Position numbers and translations under genes: made by a program
Shown here: one piece after another, positions 16,117 through 26,088 of the stretch
How positions within the stretch are numbered: position 1 is the first letter of the stretch
How the letters are laid out: each line of letters starts with the position of its first letter
Origin: Neobacillus cucumis
GTDB taxonomy: Bacteria; Bacillota; Bacilli; Bacillales_B; DSM-18226
Assembly (NCBI RefSeq): GCF_016107705.1
Contig: NZ_JAEHGC010000013.1
Location: 92,059-156,058, forward strand
Length of the DNA stretch: 64,000 nt
Direction: 5' to 3'
The notes under the pieces: generated by a model
What the model saw: only the letters and a program-made list of their open reading frames with translations
What the model was told of the DNA's origin: nothing
Database searches by the model: none

Positions 16117-17004
16117 TTACTTCTCCTCACTTTCTATTTGTTCAAGAATATTTAGTAAAGACTCATATTGAAGCTTATAGCCGCCGGCACCATCAAGCCC
16201 TTTGTTATCTTTGATAATGTCAGAAACATCTTCAAGTTCTAAATCCTTTAAGGAATCAAAAACGACTAAATGCGGCTCTAATGTTAGGAAGCCTTTATAG
16301 CCTGCTTTAATAAATTGAGAAAGAAGTTCAGGAATTTTCCCTTCTCCCGTTCCGCAGACAACATTTTGATTATCAGTTGTTACGGCATCTTTAATGTGGA
16401 TATACACCACTTCATCTTTCAGTAAATCGTAGCATTCCTGAGTATCTTCTCCGCATTGGACAAAGTTTGCAAAATCAAAAATCGCTTTAAAATACGGAGA
16501 ATGAACCTCTGTTATCATTTCATGACAACGTCTGGCAATATCGCCATAAATGTCTTTTTCATTTTCATGCAATAAAATTACATTGTATTTTTCAGCAATT
16601 ACCGTATATTCCTTTATCTTGCGAATAACATCATCACGGTAAATGTCAGGGTCTTCCCCCTTCGGAATGTAAAAACTGAAAATACGAATGTATTGGCAAT
16701 CCAATAGATTACTAATTTTACAGAGTGTTTCTAGCATATCCTTTTGTTTGGCAAAGCCTACTTCATCATTGATGAATATCTTCCCAATCGGTGAACCGAT
16801 GGAGGAAACACCAATACCGGCTTTTTGCAAACGTGGCTGCACATTCTCCTTAATTTCCTCAACTGTAAATTCGCCGATATTTTTCCCATCAATTCCTCGT
16901 AAAGAAAGATAATGCATGCCAAGGTTTGAAACCACTTCAAGCTGTGTGTCAAAATCTGATGAAATTTCATCTGAAAAACCAGAGATCAATAAATCCTTAT
17001 TCAT
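16117..17004 (-). CDS. TIM-barrel sugar phosphate isomerase/epimerase-like protein 2
   Basis: A 295-residue xylose-isomerase-like barrel. Recognisable segments are LLHENEKDIYGD, FKAIFDFANFVQCGEDT (metal-binding Asp and hydrophobic strand), VVYIHIKDAVT and a downstream GFLTLEPHLV that supplies the last carboxylate ligand. The start ATG follows AAAGGAGGATTCATAA, which lies in the final codons of the AraC gene; the two genes abut. Product and substrate are unassigned. Like its counterpart at 13029 it probably cleaves or isomerises an oxidised sugar made by the neighbouring oxidoreductases. Confidence 0.8.
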   Translation of the reverse strand: MNKDLLISGFSDEISSDFDTQLEVVSNLGMHYLSLRGIDGKNIGEFTVEEIKENVQPRLQKAGIGVSSIGSPIGKIFINDEVGFAKQKDMLETLCKISNLLDCQYIRIFSFYIPKGEDPDIYRDDVIRKIKEYTVIAEKYNVILLHENEKDIYGDIARRCHEMITEVHSPYFKAIFDFANFVQCGEDTQECYDLLKDEVVYIHIKDAVTTDNQNVVCGTGEGKIPELLSQFIKAGYKGFLTLEPHLVVFDSLKDLELEDVSDIIKDNKGLDGAGGYKLQYESLLNILEQIESEEK

Positions 17005-17946
17005 TTATGAATCCTCCTTTGCTGAAGATGTGCTGGATTTGAGTTTATTTTTTCGATAATGTGATGGTGTTAAGCCAACCTTTTCCTTAAAATAGCGGCT
17101 GAAATGGGCAACACTTTCGAACCCCGTTGCACTGGATACTTCAGCCAATGTAAGGTTGGGTTCCATTTCTAACAGAAACTTTACTTGATTAAGCCGGCAT
17201 CCCATCACATATTCCATGACTGTAAAACCAGTGACGTCTTTGAAAACATGTGACGTATAATACTTGCTTAAATTTAGTTCAGCCGAAATTCGGTCCAAAC
17301 TTATTTTTTCGGCATAATGGTCCTTAATCCAAGAGGCAATTGCTTCAGCATGGATTTCCTTTTCTGTTTTCTTACTTGGAACATGTGCTAGTTCTTGTTG
17401 ACTCATTTTATAAATTCTTAATAGCAATTGGACTAATTCCAGTTTGACTTCAACTTCTACTAGATTGTCTTTTATACCTGTTCGCTGTATTTCTTCATCT
17501 ATTTCTGCCAGTAATCCCGCAATTTTTTTGATTTGACCGTCAATATATTGACCAGATTCATTGTATCCTGTTCGTAATAGAACATTGTTGAGTTTTTTAA
17601 ATGGATCCAATAAATCAGATATTCCGAGAACAGAAGCGATTTCTGCCAGCCATGTTGGTGAAAAGTGGAGCATACTTCTTGTATACGTACTCTCGACTTT
17701 GGGATTCGGTTTATGAAGTGTTGTGCCATCCAAAAGGATAATATCTCCAGGCTGCAGCTCATAAATCCGATTACCGATTAAATACTTACAATCTCCACCA
17801 CAAAAGAAATAAACCTCATATTCGTGATGGGAGTGAAATTGAAAGGAATAGGAATCCATTCCTTGGACTCTATAAAATGCAGTGATCCACTTTTCGTTTA
17901 TTTTCTGTTGTTCAAGAGCTGCCTTTATTTGATCCAAAACATCCAA
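17005..17946 (-). CDS. AraC-family transcriptional regulator with N-terminal cupin domain
   Basis: The 313-residue protein has an N-terminal cupin sensor (HSHHEYEVYFFCGG, YELQPGDIILLDG) and a C-terminal double HTH (ISLDRISAELNLSKYYTSHV, then VAHFSRYFKEKVGLTPSHYR). It is the first gene of an operon with two TIM-barrel proteins and two oxidoreductases and is probably its activator. A perfect cre site (17955-17968) lies just upstream, so the operon should be under CcpA catabolite control. The ligand is likely a sugar or glycoside; it cannot be named. Confidence 0.87.
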   Translation of the reverse strand: MDVLDQIKAALEQQKINEKWITAFYRVQGMDSYSFQFHSHHEYEVYFFCGGDCKYLIGNRIYELQPGDIILLDGTTLHKPNPKVESTYTRSMLHFSPTWLAEIASVLGISDLLDPFKKLNNVLLRTGYNESGQYIDGQIKKIAGLLAEIDEEIQRTGIKDNLVEVEVKLELVQLLLRIYKMSQQELAHVPSKKTEKEIHAEAIASWIKDHYAEKISLDRISAELNLSKYYTSHVFKDVTGFTVMEYVMGCRLNQVKFLLEMEPNLTLAEVSSATGFESVAHFSRYFKEKVGLTPSHYRKNKLKSSTSSAKEDS

Positions 17947-17954
17947 GCCCTTCT

Positions 17955-17968
17955 TGTAAGCGTTATCA
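17955..17968. promoter_or_regulatory. cre site (CcpA) upstream of the AraC-led operon
   Basis: TGTAAGCGTTATCA matches the Bacillus consensus TGWAANCGNTNNCA at every defined position and lies 9 bp upstream of the araC-type start codon, a roadblock or promoter-occlusion position. Confidence 0.75.
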
Positions 17969-18091
17969 AATCTTGATATTAGTTTAATCTTTTTTTATCT
18001 AAAAAACATTCTCCGGAAATGCTTAATTTAGATATATATTTGACTGATATTGCTTTTTATAACGAAACACAAGACAAAAAATATATAAAAA

Positions 18092-18140
18092 AAGAGACTA
18101 AACCAACCTTTTTAGGAAAGGTTTTGTCTCTTAGAAGGAA
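18092..18140 (-). terminator. Terminator of gnd
   Basis: A long stem (AAGAGAC with GTCTCTT outside, AACCTTT with AGGTT inside) is followed on the minus strand by a run of seven or more T. It ends the gnd transcript. Confidence 0.8.
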
Positions 18141-18154
18141 AATTAACAGAAGCC

Positions 18155-19567
18155 CTATTCCATCCAGTTTGTATGGTATACTCCTTCTTTATCAACACGT
18201 TGGTAAGTATGCGCACCAAAGTAGTCACGTTGTGCCTGCAGAAGATTTGCAGGAAGAGTTTCTGTGCGATAGCTGTCATAATAAGCCGCCGCACTTGCAA
18301 ACGTCGGAACCGGAATTCCGCGTTCAATCGCAATTGCCAGAACCTGACGTAATGGTTGCTGATAGTTCTCAACAATCTCTTTAAAGTAAGGATCTAATAA
18401 AAGGTTAGCCAGTTCAGGTTGGCTGTCATAAGCGTCTTTTATTTTTTGTAAGAATTGCGCACGAATAATACAACCACCGCGGAAAATCATCGCAATATCA
18501 CCATAACGAAGATTCCAATCATACTCTTCGGAAGCTGCACGCATTTGCGCAAATCCTTGAGCATAAGAACAAATTTTGCTCATATATAAGGCTTTACGAA
18601 CGGCTTCAATTAACTCTTCTTTCTTGCCTTCAAAAGTCTTTACTTCTGGTCCTTTAAGAATCTTACTTGCCTTAACGCGTTCTTCCTTCATGGCAGAGAT
18701 AAAACGAGCAAAAACAGATTCGGTAATAAGCGGAAGTGGTACACCTAAATCTAGCGCATTCTGGCTTGTCCACTTACCAGTTCCTTTTTGTCCCGCAGTA
18801 TCCAAAATCACATCGACCATTGGTTTTCCTGTTTCTTTGTCAACCTTGGTAAAAATATCCGCTGTAATTTCAATTAAATAGCTGTCAAGTTCACCTTTAT
18901 TCCACTCGGCAAATACTTGATGGAGTTCCTCAGCATTTAAGCCCAGCACATTTTTCAGGATAAAATAAGCTTCGCAAATTAATTGCATATCCCCATATTC
19001 GATTCCGTTGTGCACCATTTTCACATAGTGACCGGCCCCATTCGGGCCAATATAGGTACAGCATGGATCTCCATTTACCTTCGCAGAAATGGCTTCAAAA
19101 ATTGGTTGAACAAGATCATAGGCTTCTTTTTTACCGCCCGGCATAATGGCAGGTCCTTTTAAAGCACCTTCTTCACCGCCGGAAACACCTGTTCCAATGA
19201 AATGAAAACCTGCACTGGCTAGTTCCTTATTGCGTCTAATGGTATCTTGGAAGAAGGTGTTTCCACCATCAATCAGGATATCTCCTTCTTCGAGATATGG
19301 CTTCAAGGAATCAATGGTTGCATCTGTCGCTGTTCCTGCCTTTACCATTAATAAAATTTTTCTGGGCTTTTCAAGGGAATTAACGAATTCTTCTACCGTT
19401 TTGGCACCAACGAAATTTTTTCCTTCCGCCTCATTCTTTAAAAAGGCTTCAGTTTTGTCATATGAACGATTAAATACAGCAACGGAATAGCCCCGGCTCT
19501 CGATATTTAGGGCAAGGTTTTTCCCCATAACCGCTAATCCAACGACACCAATTTGTTGTTTACTCAT
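18155..19567 (-). CDS. gnd: 6-phosphogluconate dehydrogenase, decarboxylating
   Basis: The 470-residue enzyme converts 6-phosphogluconate to ribulose 5-phosphate and CO2. The N-terminal Rossmann motif [16 protein letters not shown], the NRSYDKTE cofactor-specificity loop and the signature [13 protein letters not shown] are diagnostic. Length matches Bacillus GndA/GntZ. It lies immediately downstream of uidA and uxaC with the same orientation and ends in a terminator. Location inside a glucuronate cluster is unusual for this enzyme and supports a pathway that feeds 6-phosphogluconate, as made by GntK, into the pentose phosphate route. Confidence 0.95.
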   Translation of the reverse strand: MSKQQIGVVGLAVMGKNLALNIESRGYSVAVFNRSYDKTEAFLKNEAEGKNFVGAKTVEEFVNSLEKPRKILLMVKAGTATDATIDSLKPYLEEGDILIDGGNTFFQDTIRRNKELASAGFHFIGTGVSGGEEGALKGPAIMPGGKKEAYDLVQPIFEAISAKVNGDPCCTYIGPNGAGHYVKMVHNGIEYGDMQLICEAYFILKNVLGLNAEELHQVFAEWNKGELDSYLIEITADIFTKVDKETGKPMVDVILDTAGQKGTGKWTSQNALDLGVPLPLITESVFARFISAMKEERVKASKILKGPEVKTFEGKKEELIEAVRKALYMSKICSYAQGFAQMRAASEEYDWNLRYGDIAMIFRGGCIIRAQFLQKIKDAYDSQPELANLLLDPYFKEIVENYQQPLRQVLAIAIERGIPVPTFASAAAYYDSYRTETLPANLLQAQRDYFGAHTYQRVDKEGVYHTNWME

Positions 19568-19605
19568 GTTATATCCTCTCTTTCATAGCCATTATATTAT
19601 GTCAA

Positions 19606-21396
19606 TTATCCTTTATAATTGAATTCAGGGATTTTCGTCCAGCGGCTGCGCAACTCATGAGCCACATATTTTGGTTTCCGCTCACGTGTAAAAATTCCCT
19701 TTTTATTTCCTTGAACGCGGATGATTCCTTGGCTTGTTTGAAAATCAGCAAAATTCCAGACCTGTTCACCAACAAAATGCTCAAATTCATCAAATACTTC
19801 ATGATTTGCCCGGTAAAACTCTACTTGGTATTCTTCCGTGAACATTACGGGTTCAACATCGTGGAATCCAGCAACCGTATCGGCACCATATTCTGTCATC
19901 ATGAATGGTTTGCCAGGGCACCGTTCTAACCAACCATTGAATTCTGTACGCAGTTTTGCCTTTGCAGAGACAAGATCGCCACCGTCAATGTACCAGCCGT
20001 AATAGCGGTTAAATGTTAGAACATCTAGTAATTCGGCTACTTTATCCTTATCTGGAGTCGCCCCCAAGTGGGTAACAAGCGTAACGGGACGTTTTTGCGG
20101 GTCGAGTTCTTTTGCAAGTTCCACTAACGGCTTAAAGTACTCATATGCTCCTTCTTCCTCTGAAGCAGGTTCATTAGCAACATTCCACATAACAACGGAT
20201 GGATGGTTTTTATCACGGTTAATTAGTTCTTTAATGACATCTTGGTGGTGTTCGAAGGTTTTAAGTTCCTTCCATGTACTTCTTTTCGCCTCACCACCGC
20301 TTAACATCACCATAAAGTTTAAATGCAATCCTACTGCAGGTACTTCATCAATGATCACAAATCCTTCGCGGTCAGCTAAGCGCATTAACTCTTCTGAATA
20401 TGGGTAATGAGATGTACGGAATGAGTTTGCTCCAATCCATTTCATAAGATTGAAATCCATCACATTGGCTGCTTCATCAAAACCTCTTCCATGAATCGGA
20501 GAATCTTCGTGCTTACCAAAACCTTTAAAATAAAATGGCTTATTATTAATCAGGAACTTTCCATCTTTGATTTCTACTGTTCTAACACCGAATGGTTGTT
20601 CATAGACATCAACTGTTTTCCCATCTTTATTTAACTCAATTTTAAGTGTATATAAATATGCATTTAGCGGCTCCCAAAGCTTAACATTCGGAATACTTAC
20701 GGTGCCAGAAGCACCTTCGGCTGCCGCGACAACATTTCCCGATTCATCCACTACACTAATTTTTGTCTGTGACTCTCCTATAGCCTCAACGGAGTAATTT
20801 ACCTTACCATCAATATCCGAAACAATGGTTACGTCTTGAACGTAGGTTTGTGGAGTGGTATAAATTTTTACCGGACGTTGAAGGCCAGCATAATTAAAAA
20901 AGTCAAAATTCGGTTCGTTGCGTTTTACTTTGCCAACACCTGGAATCTCTTTTTCTTTATAAAATCCTACTGGAAGTGTTGACTCATCGACAATATTATT
21001 TACGGCGACCGTCAAACGATTTTTTCCCGTCTGTAAAAAGCTGTTGATTTCGGCTTCAAATGGTAAGAAACCGCCTTTATGCTCGACAACAGGCTTTCCG
21101 TTTACATAAACCTTTGCTTCATGTGTAGCAGAACCGAAACGTAATACGACACGTTCTGAAGTTAAAATGGCAGGAACTGAAAATTCACGTTCATACCAAA
21201 CCCAGCCAACATGATCGCGGATACTTGCTGTTACTCCAATATCATTAAAAGAGGATGGAACAGCCATTGACATGGTGTCAGTTAATTTTGAATTCTGCCA
21301 GTTTTCTTGAAGTCCATTTCCATTATCAATTTTAAAATTCCAAATACCATTTAAATCAATAATACCGCGTGTATCTGTAACAATAGGATATAACAT
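19606..21396 (-). CDS. uidA: Beta-glucuronidase (glycoside hydrolase family 2)
   Basis: The 596-residue GH2 enzyme has an N-terminal jelly-roll domain ([12 protein letters not shown]), an immunoglobulin-like middle domain and a C-terminal TIM barrel. The acid/base glutamate is in [11 protein letters not shown] and the nucleophile glutamate in [12 protein letters not shown]. Conserved HGRGFDEA and [12 protein letters not shown] also fit UidA. There is no signal peptide, so it acts on imported glucuronides, releasing D-glucuronate. The gene lies 20 nt downstream of uxaC and upstream of gnd. The GPH symporters in the same regulon probably bring in the substrate. Confidence 0.94.
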   Translation of the reverse strand: MLYPIVTDTRGIIDLNGIWNFKIDNGNGLQENWQNSKLTDTMSMAVPSSFNDIGVTASIRDHVGWVWYEREFSVPAILTSERVVLRFGSATHEAKVYVNGKPVVEHKGGFLPFEAEINSFLQTGKNRLTVAVNNIVDESTLPVGFYKEKEIPGVGKVKRNEPNFDFFNYAGLQRPVKIYTTPQTYVQDVTIVSDIDGKVNYSVEAIGESQTKISVVDESGNVVAAAEGASGTVSIPNVKLWEPLNAYLYTLKIELNKDGKTVDVYEQPFGVRTVEIKDGKFLINNKPFYFKGFGKHEDSPIHGRGFDEAANVMDFNLMKWIGANSFRTSHYPYSEELMRLADREGFVIIDEVPAVGLHLNFMVMLSGGEAKRSTWKELKTFEHHQDVIKELINRDKNHPSVVMWNVANEPASEEEGAYEYFKPLVELAKELDPQKRPVTLVTHLGATPDKDKVAELLDVLTFNRYYGWYIDGGDLVSAKAKLRTEFNGWLERCPGKPFMMTEYGADTVAGFHDVEPVMFTEEYQVEFYRANHEVFDEFEHFVGEQVWNFADFQTSQGIIRVQGNKKGIFTRERKPKYVAHELRSRWTKIPEFNYKG

Positions 21397-21416
21397 ATAT
21401 AGTATCTCCCCTTATA

Positions 21417-22823
21417 TTATCTTTCTAGAAAGTATTTTTCTGCATTATGATAACCAATATTACGAACCATATTTTCAAGGAATTCCATATCATTTGGTGC
21501 TAATCCCTTTTCTACCCAGTCACCAAGAAGATTACAAACGATTCGACGGAAATAATCATGGCGAGCATAAGAAAGGAAGCTACGTGAATCAGTTAACATC
21601 CCGATAAAATGGCTTAATAATCCCACGTTGGCAAGATCCTTCATTTGCTTTTCCATTCCATCAATATGGTCGTTAAACCACCAGCCGGAACCAAATTGAA
21701 TTTTTCCAGGAACCCCCTCATCATAGAAGTTCCCCATCATCCCCGCAAGAACGGCATTGTCTTTCGGATTTAAGTTAAATAAAACGGTTCTTGGTAAGGC
21801 TCCCTCTTGATCAAGTGCATCAAGAAAACGAGACAATCCTTCTGCAAAATTAAATTCACCAACAGAGTCAAAGCCCGTGTCAGGACCGAGTAGATTTTTC
21901 ATTTTTGTATTGTTGCTTCTCATGGCTCCCATGTGAAGCTGCATGACCCACTCTTTTTCTGCATACATTTTTCCAAGTTCTTTTAATAAAAATGCACGGT
22001 ATAAAACCAATTCATTATTTGAAAGTTCTTCCCCACTTATACGTTTATTATATATTTGTTCGATCTCTTGCTTTGTTGTTTCTACATATTCCATTTTTTG
22101 AATATCATGATCAGACGCTCTGCCACCGTTTTCATGGAAGAAATCAACCCGTTGTTTTAGTGCACTTAAAAACCCATCAAGAGAGTCAGTTTTAATACCG
22201 GACACCTCCGCCAATTTCTGAGTCCATTCCTTAAAAGTTGGTCTCTCAATGAAAAGTGCTCCATCCGGACGGAAAGTTGGCGCAATAATCGCTTTAAAAG
22301 AATCATCATTCTTAAGTAATTGATGGTACTCTAATGTTGAAACAGGATCATCGGTTGTTCCAATAAACTTAACATTTGATCTTTCAATAAATGCCCTTGG
22401 TCTAAATTCAGTTTTTTTAAGCTTTTCATTACATTCATCAAAAATTTCTCGTGCTGTTTCCGGATTTAGCTGCTTTTCAATTCCGAAAAACATTTTCAAT
22501 TCCATATGTGTCCAGTGATAGAGCGGGTTCCCAATCAAATGTGGTACTGTTTCCGCCCAAGCCGCAAATTTTTCCCAATCACTTGCATCACCGGTAATGA
22601 ATCGTTCCCCAATGCCATGCATACGCATTGTCCGCCATTTATAATGGTCTCCACCAAGCCAAACTTCCGTAATATTTTCATAAGGTTTATTTTCCCAAAC
22701 CTCTTGAGGGTTTAAGTGGCAGTGAAAATCAAATATCGGTAATCCGAGAATTGCATTTTTGTATAGTTTAATGGCTGTATCTGAATTTAATAAAAAGTGC
22801 TTATCCAAAAACTTTTTCATCAT
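21417..22823 (-). CDS. uxaC: Glucuronate (uronate) isomerase
   Basis: The 468-residue enzyme converts D-glucuronate to D-fructuronate (and galacturonate to tagaturonate). It belongs to the amidohydrolase superfamily; the HxH motif is in PIFDFHCHLNPQEVW near residue 35. Other characteristic segments are WTHMELKMFFGI, KFIGTTDDPVSTLEYH and the C-terminal MLTDSRSFLSYARHDYFRRI. Length is normal. It is first in the uxaC-uidA-gnd series, about 90 bp downstream of operator O2, and divergent from ROK2. This indicates repression by ROK2 until a uronate-derived inducer appears. Confidence 0.95.
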   Translation of the reverse strand: MMKKFLDKHFLLNSDTAIKLYKNAILGLPIFDFHCHLNPQEVWENKPYENITEVWLGGDHYKWRTMRMHGIGERFITGDASDWEKFAAWAETVPHLIGNPLYHWTHMELKMFFGIEKQLNPETAREIFDECNEKLKKTEFRPRAFIERSNVKFIGTTDDPVSTLEYHQLLKNDDSFKAIIAPTFRPDGALFIERPTFKEWTQKLAEVSGIKTDSLDGFLSALKQRVDFFHENGGRASDHDIQKMEYVETTKQEIEQIYNKRISGEELSNNELVLYRAFLLKELGKMYAEKEWVMQLHMGAMRSNNTKMKNLLGPDTGFDSVGEFNFAEGLSRFLDALDQEGALPRTVLFNLNPKDNAVLAGMMGNFYDEGVPGKIQFGSGWWFNDHIDGMEKQMKDLANVGLLSHFIGMLTDSRSFLSYARHDYFRRIVCNLLGDWVEKGLAPNDMEFLENMVRNIGYHNAEKYFLER

Positions 22824-22864
22824 ATCCCTCTCCTCATTAAATGTAATGTAATGTAATGATCAAA

Positions 22865-22880
22865 CTGTAACCCCTTACAG
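22865..22880. promoter_or_regulatory. Short inverted repeat upstream of uxaC
   Basis: CTGTAA and TTACAG flank CCCC between operator O2 and uxaC. Symmetry suggests a second regulator site or a leader hairpin; no family is recognised. Confidence 0.3.
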
Positions 22881-22913
22881 AATGCTTATTATTTTACCTG
22901 AAATTTTTTGTAT

Positions 22914-22940
22914 TTTAATTTGTTTAATAAACAAATTAAA
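22914..22940. promoter_or_regulatory. ROK/XylR-type operator O2 between uxaC and ROK2
   Basis: TTAATTTGTTT at 22915-22925 and its exact complement at 22929-22939 are separated by AAT and extended by one more pair. The arms are identical to the core of O1 upstream of larA. Confidence 0.82.
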
Positions 22941-23079
22941 TATATCTCAAACTTATCACGTTTAACTTATTCCGTCAATGTACTCTTTACAAATTAATAG
23001 AATAATATCGGCCATTGAATGAAAGAACTTGATATAATAAGGGTAGACTTAATACAACAGCATTTTATGGAGGATTTAC

Positions 23080-24243
23080 ATGATTACCGGTGACGCGGCT
23101 TATATAAAAAAAATTAATCGCTCTTTAATCATTAGGAATATTATTAAGGAAGGTATGATTTCCAGAGCTGATTTATCTAAAGTTACTGCCCTGACAAGAG
23201 CTACCATCTCTGCACAAGTTGCAGATTTATTAGATGAAGGACTAATTATTGAAACACAGCTTGAGCACAATTCTGTAGGGCGGAAGCCTATTATGCTCTC
23301 TATTAATAACCAAGCTGGCTATGCTCTAGGTATAGACCTTGATTATGGACAACTTTCCTTCACGCTAGCAGATCTTCTCGGGCAACCGATTTCGTCCATT
23401 AGTATCCAAATAAATACGATAGATTATTCAGAAATTCTCCAAATATTAATTAGACAAATAAAGAAATTCAAAAAGGATTTTTCTGATAGCCAATATGGGA
23501 TTGTCGGGATTGTAATTGCCATCCACGGTTTAGTCTCTAAAGACGAAGGAATACATTATGTTCCTAGACTAAAATGGGATGATTTGAATTTAAAGGGAGA
23601 CCTGGAGAAAGAAATCGAGATTCCTATTTATCTTGAAAACAATGCGAATTTATGTTCCTTTGCGGAGCGTGTTTATTTACATCATGATACGGATAACTTG
23701 TTATGTGCAACCCTATATTCTGGTATCGGAATCGGTATGATGATGAAAGATGAGTTTTTTAGGGGTCATGATGGATATGCAGGTGAAGCCGGCCATATGA
23801 TTATCGTTCCGGAAGGTAAACCATGTAATTGCGGAAATTTGGGATGTTGGGAAAAGTACGCATCTGAATCGAGCATTTTTGAATATTTGTCAGAGACAAG
23901 AAAAGTCAAAAATTTAACCTATGAACAGATTCAAACCTGGCTTGATGAAGGGGATGAAGAAGTTCATAACATGCTCGGGAAGCTCATTTACTATCTGGCT
24001 ATTGGTCTAAATAATATGATTAATATGTACAATCCAGACGTAATTGTCCTTGAAAGTGAATTATTGCGGATGTATCCTGATTCACTAAATAAAATTAAAA
24101 GGAATTTAACTTCTTCGATCAGCCATTATCGTGAATTAATTATTTCAGATTTCGGTAAGAAATCCGTTGTTCTAGGTGCTTGTGCACTCGCAATTAAAAA
24201 TTTCTTGGATGTACCAATGTTAAATTTAACGTATGAAGAATAA
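23080..24243 (+). CDS. ROK-family (XylR-type) transcriptional repressor, paralogue 2
   Basis: A 387-residue close paralogue of the protein at 11270, with the same order: winged helix (ISRADLSKVTALTRATISAQV), ROK domain (ALGIDLDYGQLSF, LENNANLCSFAERVY) and the cysteine motif PCNCGNLGCWEKYA. The ATG follows TGGAGGATTTAC. It is divergent from uxaC with operator O2 between them and convergent with symporter 1. It probably represses uxaC-uidA-gnd. Near-identical HTH domains and identical operators O1/O2 imply the two repressors can cross-bind, perhaps with different inducers. Confidence 0.92.
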   Translation: MITGDAAYIKKINRSLIIRNIIKEGMISRADLSKVTALTRATISAQVADLLDEGLIIETQLEHNSVGRKPIMLSINNQAGYALGIDLDYGQLSFTLADLLGQPISSISIQINTIDYSEILQILIRQIKKFKKDFSDSQYGIVGIVIAIHGLVSKDEGIHYVPRLKWDDLNLKGDLEKEIEIPIYLENNANLCSFAERVYLHHDTDNLLCATLYSGIGIGMMMKDEFFRGHDGYAGEAGHMIIVPEGKPCNCGNLGCWEKYASESSIFEYLSETRKVKNLTYEQIQTWLDEGDEEVHNMLGKLIYYLAIGLNNMINMYNPDVIVLESELLRMYPDSLNKIKRNLTSSISHYRELIISDFGKKSVVLGACALAIKNFLDVPMLNLTYEE

Positions 24244-24283
24244 AGTAAAAAGAATGAAAGCACCATCATGCAGAAATTTTCCT

Positions 24284-24322
24284 AAAAAAACCTTTAGCTT
24301 TAATTCAGCTAAAGGTTTTTTT
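24284..24322. terminator. Bidirectional terminator between ROK2 and symporter 1
   Basis: AAAAAAACCTTTAGC at 24284-24297 pairs with GCTAAAGGTTTTTTT at 24308-24322, giving T-tracts on both strands for the two convergent genes. Confidence 0.88.
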
Positions 24323-24332
24323 TAAGCACTTT

Positions 24333-25742
24333 TTAATTTCCTTTTCTTTTTTCCCTTAAATCAATAGTAAGTTGTTCTGTACGCTGCTTATTTAATGGAT
24401 AAAGAAAAGTGACAATCAGAAAGACCACAAATAAGGTAATCGCGGGTACCAAAGTACCAAGTGTATGAATCCCATGAAGTGTTGTTTGCGTTTGTACTTG
24501 AAGGGTTGGATTATAGCCAACAGCTGAAATCGCTGCACCACCTACACCACCTGCAACCGCCTGTCCTACTTTACGGGCAAAAGAGTAAATTGAGTAAACG
24601 GTTCCATCTTCACGTAAACCAGTTAAATATTCATGGTAATCGATTACGTCTGTTACGAAAGCCCAAATGACCAAGTTAAAGAGACCATATCCAAACATAG
24701 CAATCGTTAATATTCCAATAAATTGAATGGATGTTAAATTCGGTAAGAAATATAAAAGTCCATATACAATTACTGCAAGTAATACTCCTGCTGAAGCTAA
24801 TTCTTTTTTACCAAACTTTGCAACTAATGGTTTAACCATTGGCATACCGATAAATATAGCAACTGATTGCAGAAGTCCTACCATACTCAATGCTTTCGCG
24901 TTACCAAAATAATCTTTAAATAGATAGACGTTTACTGCACCAATCAACATAAAACAAATCATGAAGATTAATGAAGCGATAAGAATCCATAGCAATGGTT
25001 TGTTTTTCATAAGACCTTTAACCGTTCTTCCAAAGTTAACCTTAGGTTTAGCGGCTTCATCCATTACCATACGTTCAACCGATAATTTATAGCAAGCCAT
25101 ATAACAAGAAATAGCCAAAATTCCAAAAATGATTGCCCCTAGTAAAAAGTGATTGGCATCTGCTTTATTATTAACAAACATAATCATTGGTCCGACAACA
25201 CTTACAATTAACCCTGCAAACTGAGCACCTAATGTTCTCCAACTGGATAATGCTGTACGTTCAACTGGGTCCCCTGAGATGACTGAAGCCATTGAACCAT
25301 AAGGAATATTAACTGTGCTATACAATGTTCCCCAGAGGATATAAGTAACAAAAGCATAGGCGATATAAAATCCGTTTGACATTCCAGGAATGTGAACAAA
25401 CATTAGCACACCGGAAATGACAAGTGGAATAGACATGCGGAAAATCCAAGGTTTGTATTTTCCATTTTTCCCTGCTTTTCTTGTATCAATGAAGCGGCCC
25501 CAAGATACATCTGCTATGGCATCCCATATCCGTGCAACTAAAAAGAGGATTCCAACAGTCACAGCACTGATATGAAAAATATCAGTATAGTAAACCATTA
25601 AAAATGAACTCACTAGAATAAAGAAGAAATCGTTTCCAAAATCGCCAAACAAATACCCAAATTTATCTTTCATCCCAAATTTCTTCATTTCATCATTAAC
25701 TGCTACTGTTTCAGTAACGAGTTTTCTAGCTGCTTCTCCCAT
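24333..25742 (-). CDS. GPH-family glycoside/hexuronide:cation symporter 1 (UidB-like)
   Basis: A 469-residue MFS/GPH transporter with 12 predicted membrane helices. Landmarks are FGMKDKFGYLFGDFGNDFFF at the N-terminus, WDAIADVSWGRFIDTRK after helix 2 and the C-terminal DVIDYHEYLTGLREDGTVYS loop, typical of GPH symporters such as UidB, XynB and MelB relatives. I start at the ATG at 25742 (GGAGGG 7 nt upstream) rather than 25757. Operator O3 and a cre-like site lie upstream. It most likely imports glucuronides or glucuronate with a cation for UidA/UxaC. Confidence 0.9.
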   Translation of the reverse strand: MGEAARKLVTETVAVNDEMKKFGMKDKFGYLFGDFGNDFFFILVSSFLMVYYTDIFHISAVTVGILFLVARIWDAIADVSWGRFIDTRKAGKNGKYKPWIFRMSIPLVISGVLMFVHIPGMSNGFYIAYAFVTYILWGTLYSTVNIPYGSMASVISGDPVERTALSSWRTLGAQFAGLIVSVVGPMIMFVNNKADANHFLLGAIIFGILAISCYMACYKLSVERMVMDEAAKPKVNFGRTVKGLMKNKPLLWILIASLIFMICFMLIGAVNVYLFKDYFGNAKALSMVGLLQSVAIFIGMPMVKPLVAKFGKKELASAGVLLAVIVYGLLYFLPNLTSIQFIGILTIAMFGYGLFNLVIWAFVTDVIDYHEYLTGLREDGTVYSIYSFARKVGQAVAGGVGGAAISAVGYNPTLQVQTQTTLHGIHTLGTLVPAITLFVVFLIVTFLYPLNKQRTEQLTIDLREKRKGN

Positions 25743-25873
25743 TTTCTGTCCCTCCATACTCAGAAGATCATCCCTAAGTCTTCTTGATAAGAAATTTTGA
25801 AAGGGCTGAAACCCCTTTCATGACAATATAAAAAATTTAAGCCTTTTTTCCATCTGGGGATAAATCGTCTATA

Positions 25874-25898
25874 TTAATTTGTTTATTAAACTAACAAA
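25874..25898. promoter_or_regulatory. ROK/XylR-type operator O3 upstream of symporter 1
   Basis: The left arm TTAATTTGTTT is identical to O1 and O2. After ATT, the right arm AAACTAACAAA matches the symmetric complement at 8 of 11 positions and resembles O4. A weaker half-perfect site. Confidence 0.65.
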
Positions 25899-25947
25899 AT
25901 ATTATATTAGTAGGATATCACCTTCGACATATTTCGTCAATAATATT

Positions 25948-25961
25948 TGTAAGCGGTTTAT
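25948..25961. promoter_or_regulatory. cre-like site upstream of symporter 1
   Basis: TGTAAGCGGTTTAT fits the cre consensus except for the last two positions. A related sequence lies in the same relative place before symporter 2. Confidence 0.5.
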
Positions 25962-26015
25962 GCCATTATTCATATTTTCCATGGAATAGTTATTTTAGGA
26001 TGCTTTAAATAGAAT

Positions 26016-26048
26016 AAGCCGGATCACCATGTAATGATGATCCGGCTT
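26016..26048. terminator. Hairpin terminator downstream of symporter 2
   Basis: AAGCCGGATCA at 26016-26026 and TGATCCGGCTT at 26038-26048 form an 11-bp stem. The minus-strand flank is only moderately T-rich. Confidence 0.7.
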
Positions 26049-26088
26049 TTATTCCGAATGAAATATTCAGCAAAAGCTTACTCGTTTA

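Larger units (their letters stand above)
25743..26015. other. Regulatory intergenic region of symporter 1
   Basis: This stretch contains operator O3 (25874-25898) and a cre-like site (25948-25961). I see no ORF with a ribosome site and no RNA gene. Confidence 0.6.

Noticed and set aside
13029..17004. TIM-barrel genes as mannonate dehydratase UxuA
   Set aside because: They are 285-295 residues and resemble isomerase/epimerase-like barrels; UxuA is about 350-400 residues.
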